Shown piece by piece: positions 1-5,399 of a stretch of 9,673 bases of DNA (positions are counted from its first letter, which is position 1; the number at the start of each line of letters is the position of its first letter). Origin of the DNA: an uncultured Ruminococcus sp. Its GTDB lineage: Bacteria > Bacillota > Clostridia > Oscillospirales > Acutalibacteraceae. The stretch spans positions 1 through 9,673 of the forward strand of contig CACZSM010000101.1 of assembly GCA_902783815.1 (NCBI GenBank), read 5' to 3'. The position numbers and the translations under genes are program-made. The notes beneath the pieces were generated by a model. The model was given only the letters and a program-made list of their open reading frames with translations, was not told the origin of the DNA and made no database searches.

Positions 1-1
1 A

Positions 2-1222
2 GGCAGAGAGATGGGATTTGCTGTCAAGAAAACGGGAAGTGTTGCCGGACATATAGAATTCGGAGAAGGTGAGGAGCTTGCCGCGGTTCTGTGTCATGTA
101 GATGTAGTACCCGCCGGAGACGGCTGGAGTACAGAGCCTTTCCGACTTACTGAAAAGGACGGCAGATTTTACGGCAGAGGTGTTGTTGATGATAAAGGAT
201 CGGCAGTAATTGCTCTTTACTGTCTGAAAGCTATGAAGGACAGCGGCATAGTTCCGTCAAGAAGGATAAGACTGATATGCGGAGCTGCGGAAGAGATAGG
301 CATGAATGATATGCAGACCTATTTCAGTACAGAGGAATTGCCCGGAATGGCATTTACACCGGATTCCGGATATGGCATTTGTATCAAAGAAAAGGGCATA
401 TTGCAGGTAGAGGTGTCATCGCAGCAGCACGACGGTACAACGCTTACAGAGTTCCAGTCCGGAAATGCAGTAAATGCAGTTCCTGCGAAGGCGTATGCTC
501 TCATCGACTGTACGGAAAACGAGGATCATCAGCTCAGACGCTTTGCAGATGCAAAGGCAGGAGAATATGATTTTATTTATACCATAGACGGACTGAAAAT
601 ATCCGCAACAGGAAAAGCGGCTCACGCATCTACGCCGGAGCAGGGGCTGAATATGGCAACACACCTTATACGCATACTTGCGGCAAACTTCGGACAATTT
701 GTACTTGGAAGTCTTTGCAGCTTCATAGATGATGCGATAGGTCTGGAAACAAACGGAATGTCGCTTGGAATAGCGTGTTCAGACGAGGAAAGCGGAGTAT
801 TGACGGTAAATGTCGGACGGGTAGATATCAGTGAAGACATATCAAGAGCGCTCATAGATATCAGATATCCGGTAACAGCTGACAGCGGAGATATATTTGA
901 TAAGATAAGTGAAAGGGCATCATATGATGGTCTGCGCACGAGGCTTGTAAATCACGAGCCGCCGCTTTCCGTTGATGCAGAAGCGCCGGTAGTATCAATA
1001 CTAAAGGCGGCATATAAGGAGATCACAGGCGAAGAGCCTGACCTATACTCCACAGGCGGAGGAACATACGCAAGAACGCTTCATGATCGTGGAGTCGCAT
1101 TCGGACCGGTATTTCCGGGAGATGAAGCGCATATACATGATGCGGATGAAAGTATTTCGGTTGAGAATTTTTATCGTCATGCGCAGATATGCCTTGAGGC
1201 GATGAAAAGGCTTTGTGAGTAA
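2..1222 (+). CDS. pepV: M20 family metallodipeptidase (PepV/Sapep type), 5' partial
   Basis: Predicted cytoplasmic dipeptidase with a two-metal centre that releases amino acids from dipeptides. The reading frame is open to the window edge, and the first in-window ATG (11) lies inside a conserved block, so the true start is upstream. Full-length family members are about 460-470 residues, so roughly 60 are missing. Counting from the ATG at 11, visible motifs are HVDVVPAGDGW (H29, D31), GRGVVDDKG (bridging D60 or D61), GAAEEIG (E94/E95, general base and ligand), the ligand aspartate in TPDSGYG (D118), KAAHASTPEQG in the lid domain (H205), the late GGGTYAR signature (349-355), and the C-terminal ligand histidine in DEAHIHD (H374). 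All expected catalytic positions are present, so the visible part looks intact. It stops at TAA before a terminator and converges on dpaB. The family is clear; exact substrate preference (PepV or Sapep) cannot be settled here. Confidence 0.93.
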   Translation, partial: GREMGFAVKKTGSVAGHIEFGEGEELAAVLCHVDVVPAGDGWSTEPFRLTEKDGRFYGRGVVDDKGSAVIALYCLKAMKDSGIVPSRRIRLICGAAEEIGMNDMQTYFSTEELPGMAFTPDSGYGICIKEKGILQVEVSSQQHDGTTLTEFQSGNAVNAVPAKAYALIDCTENEDHQLRRFADAKAGEYDFIYTIDGLKISATGKAAHASTPEQGLNMATHLIRILAANFGQFVLGSLCSFIDDAIGLETNGMSLGIACSDEESGVLTVNVGRVDISEDISRALIDIRYPVTADSGDIFDKISERASYDGLRTRLVNHEPPLSVDAEAPVVSILKAAYKEITGEEPDLYSTGGGTYARTLHDRGVAFGPVFPGDEAHIHDADESISVENFYRHAQICLEAMKRLCE

Positions 1223-1240
1223 GAAATCGTTTACAGAACA

Positions 1241-1280
1241 AAACGGGCTGACGCATACTACGCCAGCCTTGTTTTTTTTA
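1241..1280. terminator. Rho-independent terminator between pepV and dpaB
   Basis: A GC-rich stem (GGGCTG pairing with CAGCCT, extended by CG/CG across a mismatch) with a loop of about 7 nt is followed by a run of eight T. It lies about 20 nt after the pepV stop. The reverse strand also has a T-rich run after the stem, so it may serve the convergent dpaAB transcript as well. Confidence 0.8.
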
Positions 1281-1285
1281 TTCTA

Positions 1286-1334
1286 AGGAATCACTGATAC
1301 GAAATACAGGCACTGGATTTGATCAGTGATTCCC
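1286..1334. repeat. Miniature inverted-repeat element, copy C (short form)
   Basis: A 49-bp element with perfect 12-bp inverted ends, GGAATCACTGAT at 1287-1298 and ATCAGTGATTCC at 1322-1333. It is flanked by TA on both sides (1284-1285 and 1335-1336), as for a TA target duplication. The ends match the right end of copy B at 5387-5399. The interior of about 23 bp is unlike the longer copies, so this looks like an internally deleted or end-only derivative. Its right arm encodes the last residues and stop codon of dpaB. Confidence 0.7.
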
Positions 1335-1901
1335 TAATACCGGCTGAAGCTGCTTTTCGAGAAGAGCGGCTTCCACTGCACGGGGGATAAGGTCAAAATG
1401 ACATACAAGAGAATTAGGTTTTTTAATGGGATCATCCTGTGAAAACGGTACAAAATAGATATGCCGGGTATTCAGGAGTTTCCCTATATTCTGTGCAGAA
1501 GCACCAAGGGCATCATTTGTGGCAATAGCTATCAGTACAGGCTTTGCCTGTCTGAGATGAGATTTTACTGCCATTGTCACAGCTGTATCCGTAACTGCTG
1601 CGGCCAATTTTGCTGCTGTATTGCCTGTACAGGGTGCTACAAGCATAATATCCGTCATAGCCTTTGGGCCTATAGGCTCGGCATCCTTTATTGTACTTAT
1701 AATGCTTTTGCCCGTAAGAGCTTCTATGCGCTGTGTCCATTCTTTTGCAGTACCGAATCTTGTATCGGTACTGAATGTGCGTTCAGACATTATTGGTACT
1801 ATTTCATAGCCCATGCCGACTAATGCTTCCATTTGCGCAAATGCTTTTGACAGGGTACAGAACGATCCGCACATTGCAAATCCTACTCTTATTCCTTTCA
1901 T
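1323..1901 (-). CDS. dpaB: Dipicolinate synthase subunit B (SpoVFB/DpaB)
   Basis: Flavoprotein-fold subunit that works with DpaA to form dipicolinic acid from a lysine-pathway intermediate (the hydroxytetrahydrodipicolinate step) in the mother cell. Dipicolinate is then moved into the forespore, where it chelates calcium. The 192 residues are close to the roughly 200 of B. subtilis SpoVFB. Family motifs seen are the N-terminal GFAMCGSFCT (7-16), LVAPCTGNTAAKLA (87-100), TDTAVTMAVKSHLR (104-117), IATNDALG (126-133), NIGKLLN (138-144) and the FVPFSQDDPIKKPNSLV block (150-166). The ATG has a strong AGGAGG site 6 nt upstream. It follows dpaA on the same strand, but the two are separated by 202 bp containing repeat copy A. 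The terminal residues after QPVL (GNH, then TGA) are encoded by the end of repeat copy C, so the C-terminus was probably slightly altered by insertion. Confidence 0.95.
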   Translation of the reverse strand: MKGIRVGFAMCGSFCTLSKAFAQMEALVGMGYEIVPIMSERTFSTDTRFGTAKEWTQRIEALTGKSIISTIKDAEPIGPKAMTDIMLVAPCTGNTAAKLAAAVTDTAVTMAVKSHLRQAKPVLIAIATNDALGASAQNIGKLLNTRHIYFVPFSQDDPIKKPNSLVCHFDLIPRAVEAALLEKQLQPVLGNH

Positions 1902-1922
1902 ATTTATCCTCCTTTCATATTA

Positions 1923-2052
1923 ATGGAACCTCTGAAACCTCTTTCACGATCATTTTGCTGTCAATTTTCCCGTATGCTTCGGTGTTAAGCATCTGCTACG
2001 AAAAAATTTACGGACGCAAACTGATTTGTGTCCCGGTTTCCAGAGAACCCCT
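1923..2052. repeat. Miniature inverted-repeat element, copy A (130 bp)
   Basis: It sits between dpaA and dpaB and is flanked by TA (1921-1922 and 2053-2054). It shares four exact blocks with copy B in the same order and orientation: TTCACGATCATTTT (1943-1956), TTTTCCCGTATGCTT (1965-1979), CGAAAAAATTTA (1999-2010) and GTGTCCCGGTTT (2028-2039). The outer ends are imperfect inverted repeats (left ATGGAACCTCTGAAACC; right read in reverse AGGGGTTCTCTGGAAACC). Relative to copy B it lacks a middle segment of roughly 40 bp. No coding potential is apparent. It would be transcribed within the dpaAB message. Confidence 0.75.
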
Positions 2053-2103
2053 TAAGTCAACATCCATAAAGAACGCCATACAGTATCCGACCTTTTTATC
2101 TGC

Positions 2104-2970
2104 CTACAGGTTATTTTTGTACATCTCGTTTATCATGTTATATATAGTATTCTTAATGATGATCCCGGCAGTCCTGGGAGCAGTTTTTCCCGGCATCGAA
2201 AGCGCGTGAATGACCCTGATACCCATTCTTGCGGCTGCATTATCATCAATACCGCCCGGAAGTGATGCAAGGTCAATTATCAAGGCGTCCGAAGCGCACC
2301 TTGCAAGTGTACGGGCATCCAGAACAAGTACGGGTACAGTATTAAAAATGATGTCGTAGCTTCCCTCGGGATGATCTGTGAATTCCGGCTTCATTCCGGC
2401 AGCCCTGACCATCTCCGCATCCTTTAGTCTTCTTACACTGACAGATACCTCTGCACCCATGCCGCGAAGCATCATTGATAATATCCTGCCTATTCGTCCA
2501 TAGCCCATGACAAGTATTCTTGAACCATTAAGAGTACCGTCAAATTCATTTATTGCCGTACCGATCGCACCCTCTGCCGTAGGGACGGCATTTGCTGCTG
2601 CAAATTCCTCACGGCTGCTGTAGCAGCTTATATTCATACCCTTGAACATAGCCGGATCTGCGCTTCCATACATTCCGGCAAAAACAGGCTTGTCTTTACC
2701 AATGCTATTGATTATTTCGGACAGCGGCAGAGGTTCTTCTGCAAATGGAGAATTAAGTCTTTCGCCGTCTTTTGACACCGGCAGAGGAAGTATAATTGCA
2801 TCGACCCGTTCAATAACTGCATCCGCCGGAGTTTCTTTCATACCCATCATATCGCTGGATCTCCCGAATCCGCTTACTGTTATATCCAGACCGTCCTCAT
2901 AAATTGAACGGGCACAGTAAAGCTGACGGATGTCTCCGCCAATTATACCGAAGCTGTTTATGTCTGACAT
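2104..2970 (-). CDS. dpaA: Dipicolinate synthase subunit A (SpoVFA/DpaA)
   Basis: NAD(P)-binding subunit of dipicolinate synthase, which diverts a diaminopimelate/lysine pathway intermediate to dipicolinic acid in the mother cell during late sporulation. The 288 residues agree with the roughly 297 of the B. subtilis protein. The N-terminal domain opens with IIGGDIRQ (9-16). It is followed by NAVPTAEGAIG (127-137), a Rossmann nucleotide-binding loop MGYGRIG (155-161) with arginines downstream (RR, 180-181), DLASLPGGID (233-242) and MPGKTAPRTAG (259-269); these are the blocks I associate with this family. The ATG at 2970 is preceded by GAGGTGG at a good distance. It is first in the dpaA-dpaB transcript, and a sigma-K-type promoter lies about 37 nt upstream of the start codon. 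The usual Bacillus downstream partners (asd, dapG, dapA) are absent here. Confidence 0.95.
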   Translation of the reverse strand: MSDINSFGIIGGDIRQLYCARSIYEDGLDITVSGFGRSSDMMGMKETPADAVIERVDAIILPLPVSKDGERLNSPFAEEPLPLSEIINSIGKDKPVFAGMYGSADPAMFKGMNISCYSSREEFAAANAVPTAEGAIGTAINEFDGTLNGSRILVMGYGRIGRILSMMLRGMGAEVSVSVRRLKDAEMVRAAGMKPEFTDHPEGSYDIIFNTVPVLVLDARTLARCASDALIIDLASLPGGIDDNAAARMGIRVIHALSMPGKTAPRTAGIIIKNTIYNMINEMYKNNL

Positions 2971-3013
2971 TCATTACCACCTCAGCTCATATATGTAAAA
3001 TATCCATTTACCA

Positions 3014-3040
3014 TATTGTATGCTGCCTGAAAAAAATGGT
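3014..3040 (-). promoter_or_regulatory. Probable sigma-K promoter of dpaAB
   Basis: On the minus strand, AC (3039-3040, within TAACCA) is followed after exactly 16 nt by CATACAATA (3014-3022). This matches the B. subtilis sigma-K pattern AC-N16/17-CATANNNTA. Sigma-K controls spoVFA in B. subtilis, so site and gene agree. The -10 would also suit sigma-E, but no ATA-type -35 is seen at the right spacing. The predicted start point is near 3007, giving a leader of about 37 nt. Confidence 0.72.
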
Positions 3041-3224
3041 TACGGATCGGTAAAAAAATACTGTAAGCCATAAAGGATAATGTGATTTCAGAGTTCTGGG
3101 ATCAAGGAAATAAACACCAGTACAGCAGATTTTACAGTTAATTACCATTTATACATTATAATGCCATTTTTTGCTTACCAATATTTCGTTAAAATATCCA
3201 AAAAATGACAGTATGATAGTTTGA

Positions 3225-3237
3225 TATATGTCATATA
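3225..3237. promoter_or_regulatory. Candidate operator palindrome upstream of the XRE gene
   Basis: TATATG and CATATA form a perfect 6+1+6 palindrome about 33 bp upstream of the -35 of the XRE promoter. Small XRE regulators often bind such sites near their own promoters. The region is AT-rich, where chance palindromes are frequent, so this is only a candidate. Confidence 0.25.
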
Positions 3238-3269
3238 GTGAAAAAATATTGAAAATCTTTTTAAAATGC

Positions 3270-3298
3270 GTGACTAATAGTTTTAAATAAGATATAAT
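3270..3298 (+). promoter_or_regulatory. Sigma-A promoter of the XRE regulator
   Basis: A perfect -10 TATAAT (3293-3298) lies 17 bp after a weaker -35 GTGACT (3270-3275; four of six match TTGACA). The start point would be near 3305, giving a leader of about 43 nt to the ATG at 3348. Confidence 0.7.
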
Positions 3299-3347
3299 AT
3301 TCCATAGGGGTAAATTCATTGGGTTACTTGAGAGGGAGGTATTCAGT

Positions 3348-3746
3348 ATGAAAAGTATGATATCGTATTGGCTGAAATTCTACAGACACGCAAGAGGTCT
3401 TACTCAGCAGCAGGTGGCAGACAGGTTGAAATTGGAACGCTCAACCTATACATACTATGAGACAGGAAAAACTAAGCCTGATATTACTACATTAATGAAG
3501 TTGGCTAAGGTTTTTAATGTCAGCTATACCATGCTTCTTGAAGGTGTTGAGGAAGAGCTTGAAGATGTTATCGCAGATATTGACTCAAATCAGTCTGACG
3601 AAGACAATATGAAATTCCGTACCCATGCCACTACAAAATATGAAGTAGATCTTTTGTTTCTTGTGCGCAATTTGCCGCCAAAGCAGAGACGAGAGGTTTT
3701 AGGACTGGCAAAAAAGCTTGCAAATGAGGAAAAGAATGAAAACTAA
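3348..3746 (+). CDS. XRE-family helix-turn-helix transcriptional regulator
   Basis: A 132-residue DNA-binding protein. Residues 7-65 form a Cro/C1-type HTH: LKFYRHARGLTQQQVADRL carries helices 1-2, STYTYYETGKTKPD the recognition helix and the following turn, and TLMKLAKVFNVSYTMLLEG the last helices. An acidic linker (about 67-86) leads to a C-terminal helical segment, LVRNLPPKQRREVLGLAKKLAN, which resembles the short C-terminal oligomerisation helices of SinR-like regulators. The ATG follows GGGAGG by 8 nt. The gene is monocistronic, with its own sigma-A promoter and terminator, and is transcribed divergently from dpaA. Its targets are unknown; autoregulation, or control of the divergent dpa promoter, is conceivable from position alone. 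Confidence 0.9.
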   Translation: MKSMISYWLKFYRHARGLTQQQVADRLKLERSTYTYYETGKTKPDITTLMKLAKVFNVSYTMLLEGVEEELEDVIADIDSNQSDEDNMKFRTHATTKYEVDLLFLVRNLPPKQRREVLGLAKKLANEEKNEN

Positions 3747-3753
3747 AGAGCAT

Positions 3754-3790
3754 AAAAGGCGACAGATCATTAAAGACCTGTCGCCCTTTT
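3754..3790. terminator. Bidirectional terminator between the XRE gene and the phosphodiesterase
   Basis: AAAAGGCGACAG (3754-3765) pairs with CTGTCGCCCTTTT (3778-3790) apart from one unpaired C. The loop is 12 nt, with T runs after the stem in both directions. It lies 7 nt after the XRE stop and 17 nt beyond the end of the convergent phosphodiesterase gene, so it fits both transcripts. Confidence 0.88.
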
Positions 3791-3807
3791 CGTTTTATGA
3801 AGCGGAT

Positions 3808-4299
3808 TCAGAGTATAACGGGACCATAATCATCATCCGGATATTCAGTAGCCTTTATTTTTCCGGTTGTTTCATTGATCTCAATAATTGTATAATTGCC
3901 CCTGTAGCCGATGGATCCGGGATTCACGAGCAACATTCGTCCCTCAACAGAGGTAAATTGTTTATGCGTATGACCGAAAATAACGATATCGGCATTATTC
4001 TCACGACCGAGATTGATAATTCTGCTGTAGCCTTCCTTTACGCCGAACATATGGCCATGAGTAACGAGAATTTCTTTCCCTCCCAGCTCAATATTCTGAA
4101 TAAAGGGAAAATCACAGTACCAGTCGCAGTTACCCTTTACACAGAGGAAGGGAATATTATGAAAAATAGTCCTCATACGGTTGATATCACTGCATCCGTC
4201 TCCGCAAAAGACAACGAGATCGGCGCTGCGGTGTTTTTTTATTACCTCATGGAGAGAAGCCTCATCTCCATGACTATCTGACAGAGCTAAAATTTTCAT
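3808..4299 (-). CDS. YfcE/MJ0936-type metallophosphoesterase
   Basis: A 163-residue calcineurin-like phosphoesterase, the usual length for the YfcE/MJ0936 family of manganese-dependent phosphodiesterases that act on artificial diesters in vitro and whose cellular substrate is mostly unknown. The whole metal-binding set is visible: SDSHGD (D8, H10), FCGDG (D34), KGNCD (N57), VTHGH (H81, H83) and FGHTH (H110, H112), followed by the family's NPGSIG (126-131). No signal peptide or membrane segment is seen, so it is cytoplasmic. The ATG is preceded by GGGAGG at 8 nt. In many clostridia this gene follows rdgB; here it stands alone, with its own promoter, convergent with the XRE gene. Confidence 0.93.
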   Translation of the reverse strand: MKILALSDSHGDEASLHEVIKKHRSADLVVFCGDGCSDINRMRTIFHNIPFLCVKGNCDWYCDFPFIQNIELGGKEILVTHGHMFGVKEGYSRIINLGRENNADIVIFGHTHKQFTSVEGRMLLVNPGSIGYRGNYTIIEINETTGKIKATEYPDDDYGPVIL

Positions 4300-4334
4300 T
4301 AATACAGCCTCCCGGTAGTTTTTTCTTGAATGAT

Positions 4335-4343
4335 ATTATATCA
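4335..4343 (-). promoter_or_regulatory. Extended -10 promoter of the phosphodiesterase gene
   Basis: On the minus strand TGATATAAT forms an extended -10 (TGN before a perfect TATAAT). The -35 region at 17 bp is only T-rich (TTTTCT), which an extended -10 can tolerate. The start point would be about 28 nt upstream of the ATG at 4299, leaving room for the GGGAGG site. Confidence 0.55.
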
Positions 4344-4376
4344 TATAAAGTTGAAAAAGAAAAGGGATAATTTAGT

Positions 4377-4405
4377 GAATTATTATCATTCCCATTGCAT
4401 ATTAT
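4377..4405 (+). promoter_or_regulatory. Possible sporulation-sigma promoter of the small-protein operon
   Basis: CATATTAT (4398-4405) fits the sigma-G -10 pattern CATnHTA and partly sigma-E/K (CATANNNT). GAATT (4377-4381), 16 nt upstream, is close to a sigma-G -35 (gHATR), although the spacing is 1-2 nt short. I find no good sigma-A promoter in 4300-4447. The predicted start lies about 37 nt before the first ATG. The assignment is tentative. Confidence 0.35.
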
Positions 4406-4435
4406 GGAGTAGATACTCTGAGCTGTAATGGGAGG

Positions 4436-4446
4436 GGAGGTGATCC
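4436..4446 (+). promoter_or_regulatory. Extended Shine-Dalgarno site of the small-protein operon
   Basis: GGAGGTGATCC is an 11-nt perfect complement of the conserved 16S rRNA 3' end (GGATCACCTCC), far longer than the usual 4-6 nt match. The core is 7 nt from the ATG at 4448 and decides that start. It suggests strong, or unusually slow-clearing, initiation. Confidence 0.85.
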
Positions 4447-4447
4447 A

Positions 4448-4612
4448 ATGGATCAGAAAAGTGTTGATAAAATGTTTTCGGCATTGTCGCCTGAGCAGCA
4501 GCAGTATATAAAGGATATTCTTGCGGATAAGAACCGTACAAAGCAGATACTGCAGTCTCCGCAGGCTCAGGCAATAATGAAGAAGTTATCGGAGGATAAG
4601 AAAAATGGATGA
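4448..4612 (+). CDS. Small uncharacterised protein (54 aa), first gene of the operon
   Basis: I do not recognise a named function. The 54-residue protein begins MDQKSVDKMFSALSPEQQQY, is charged and helix-prone, and has no signal or membrane segment. Its second half holds KQILQSPQAQAIMKKLSED (33-51), a pattern I recall from small Oscillospiraceae proteins of unknown role. This resembles ILSDPSAMEQIKAL in the next protein (shared I-L-x-x-P-x-A spacing and K-x-L), so the two may be related modules. The start is supported by the exceptional 11-nt Shine-Dalgarno match. The last 8 nt overlap the next gene, which indicates translational coupling. The length, start signal and overlap argue for a real gene. 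Confidence 0.8.
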   Translation: MDQKSVDKMFSALSPEQQQYIKDILADKNRTKQILQSPQAQAIMKKLSEDKKNG

Positions 4613-4955
4613 TATCTCCGAAAAAATAAATTCTATTCTGAGTGACCCATCTGCTATGGAGCAGATAAAGGCTCTTGGCGGTATGCTCGGACTCGACCAG
4701 AACGGTTCAAAGCCGCCGCCTGCACAAAAGCCTTCAAATGCGCTTTCCGGGATCAATATGCCGGATCCGGCATCAATGAGCATGATAATGAAATTTGCGC
4801 CTTTGCTCGGCAGAATTAACGAGGAAAACGAAAGTACACGCCTGCTTGCAGCGCTGCGGCCATTTCTCAGTGAAAAGCGCAGACCGAGAGTAGATCAGGC
4901 AATACGGATGCTTTCGATAATGCGTATGCTGCCGATGCTGAGAGAGTTTTTCTGA
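4605..4955 (+). CDS. Uncharacterised helical protein (116 aa), second gene of the operon
   Basis: Function unknown. The N-terminal helix MDDISEKINSILSDPSAMEQ continues into IKALGGMLG. A proline-rich, probably disordered linker follows (about 35-55, including KPPPAQKPS), then a helical C-terminal part: SMIMKFAPLLGRINEEN (58-74) and STRLLAALRPFLSEKRRPRVDQAIRMLSIMRMLPML (76-111). The block LRPFLSEKRRPRVDQAI looks like the conserved core of a clostridial family I remember only as hypothetical. It has many methionines and arginines and no clear transmembrane segment. The ATG overlaps the upstream gene by 8 nt and has GGAGG 9 nt before it, inside the upstream coding sequence. The third gene begins 26 nt after its stop. 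Confidence 0.85.
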   Translation: MDDISEKINSILSDPSAMEQIKALGGMLGLDQNGSKPPPAQKPSNALSGINMPDPASMSMIMKFAPLLGRINEENESTRLLAALRPFLSEKRRPRVDQAIRMLSIMRMLPMLREFF

Positions 4956-4981
4956 GATATTAATGATCCGGAGGTAATAGT

Positions 4982-5254
4982 GTGAATGAAAGAGATCTTG
5001 AAAAAATGAAGCATGAAGCTCAGAAGCAGATGAGTGATATGCACAGTCGGGCGCATCAGGATCAGTCTCCTCCGGAGAGCAAAGAAAACGAGATCCCAAA
5101 AAAAGATCCTCCTCCGGCATCTGCGAAGGAGGATCCGTTTTCCGTGTTGCTGAAGGACAAGGACAAGACGATAATTCTTGCATTGATCCTTTTGCTTTTG
5201 GATGAAGGCGGAGATCAGAGTCTTATTTATGCTTTGATGTATCTGTTGTTATAA
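4982..5254 (+). CDS. Uncharacterised protein with hydrophobic C-terminal hairpin (90 aa), third gene of the operon
   Basis: Function unknown. The first 60 or so residues are highly charged and rich in Lys, Glu, Pro and Gln (probably disordered). The last 30 form two short hydrophobic stretches, TIILALILLLL (63-73) and LIYALMYLLL (81-90), around an acidic DEGGDQS turn. Each stretch is too short for a typical transmembrane helix, so membrane association or amphipathic self-assembly is more likely than a normal two-pass protein. The start is GTG, supported by GGAGG 7 nt upstream; an in-frame ATG lies only at codon 9. The TAA stop consists of the TA flank and first base of repeat copy B, so the element abuts the last Leu codon. 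Confidence 0.83.
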   Translation: MNERDLEKMKHEAQKQMSDMHSRAHQDQSPPESKENEIPKKDPPPASAKEDPFSVLLKDKDKTIILALILLLLDEGGDQSLIYALMYLLL

Positions 5255-5399
5255 GGGAACCTATGAAAACCTCCTTCACGATCATTTTCCCGTATGCTTG
5301 GTTGTCAAGACTTGCAATACATACAGTATTACTGCGGCTTTCCGCCTTGCCTGCGAAAAAATTTATGTATGATTCGTGTCCCGGTTTTCAGTGATTCCT
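5254..5399. repeat. Miniature inverted-repeat element, copy B (146 bp)
   Basis: It fills the whole gap between the stop codons of the small-protein operon and purL, with TA at both edges (5252-5253 and 5400-5401). The left end AGGGAACCTATGAAAACC and the right end read in reverse AGGAATCACTGAAAACC are imperfect terminal inverted repeats. Blocks shared with copy A are at 5275-5288, 5285-5299, 5354-5365 and 5376-5387. It lacks the 12 bp that copy A has between two ATTTT repeats, as expected from slippage deletion. No terminator-like stem with a T run is seen, although this is a convergent junction. Confidence 0.8.

Larger units (their letters stand above)
2971..3347. other. AT-rich divergent intergenic region between dpaA and the XRE regulator
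   Basis: This 377-bp gene-free stretch holds the sigma-K-type promoter on the left and a sigma-A promoter on the right. Between them lie several short palindromes: CATTATAATG (3154-3163), ATATTT with AAATAT (3181-3197) and TATATG-T-CATATA (3225-3237). I see no open reading frame with a ribosome binding site and no recognisable riboswitch. Confidence 0.6.

Noticed and set aside
1775..2209. 144-codon plus-strand open frame across repeat copy A
   Set aside because: It overlaps the 5' part of dpaB and the 3' end of dpaA on the opposite strand and reads through the repeat; no start signal or recognisable product.
3131..3162. Second sigma-A promoter (TTTACA with TATAAT) in the dpaA-XRE gap
   Set aside because: The spacing is 20 bp with the good -10; shifting to 17 bp leaves only a poor -10. 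The promoter at 3270-3298 is better placed.
1286..5399. Complete insertion sequences
   Set aside because: The elements are at most 146 bp and contain no transposase; they can only be non-autonomous.
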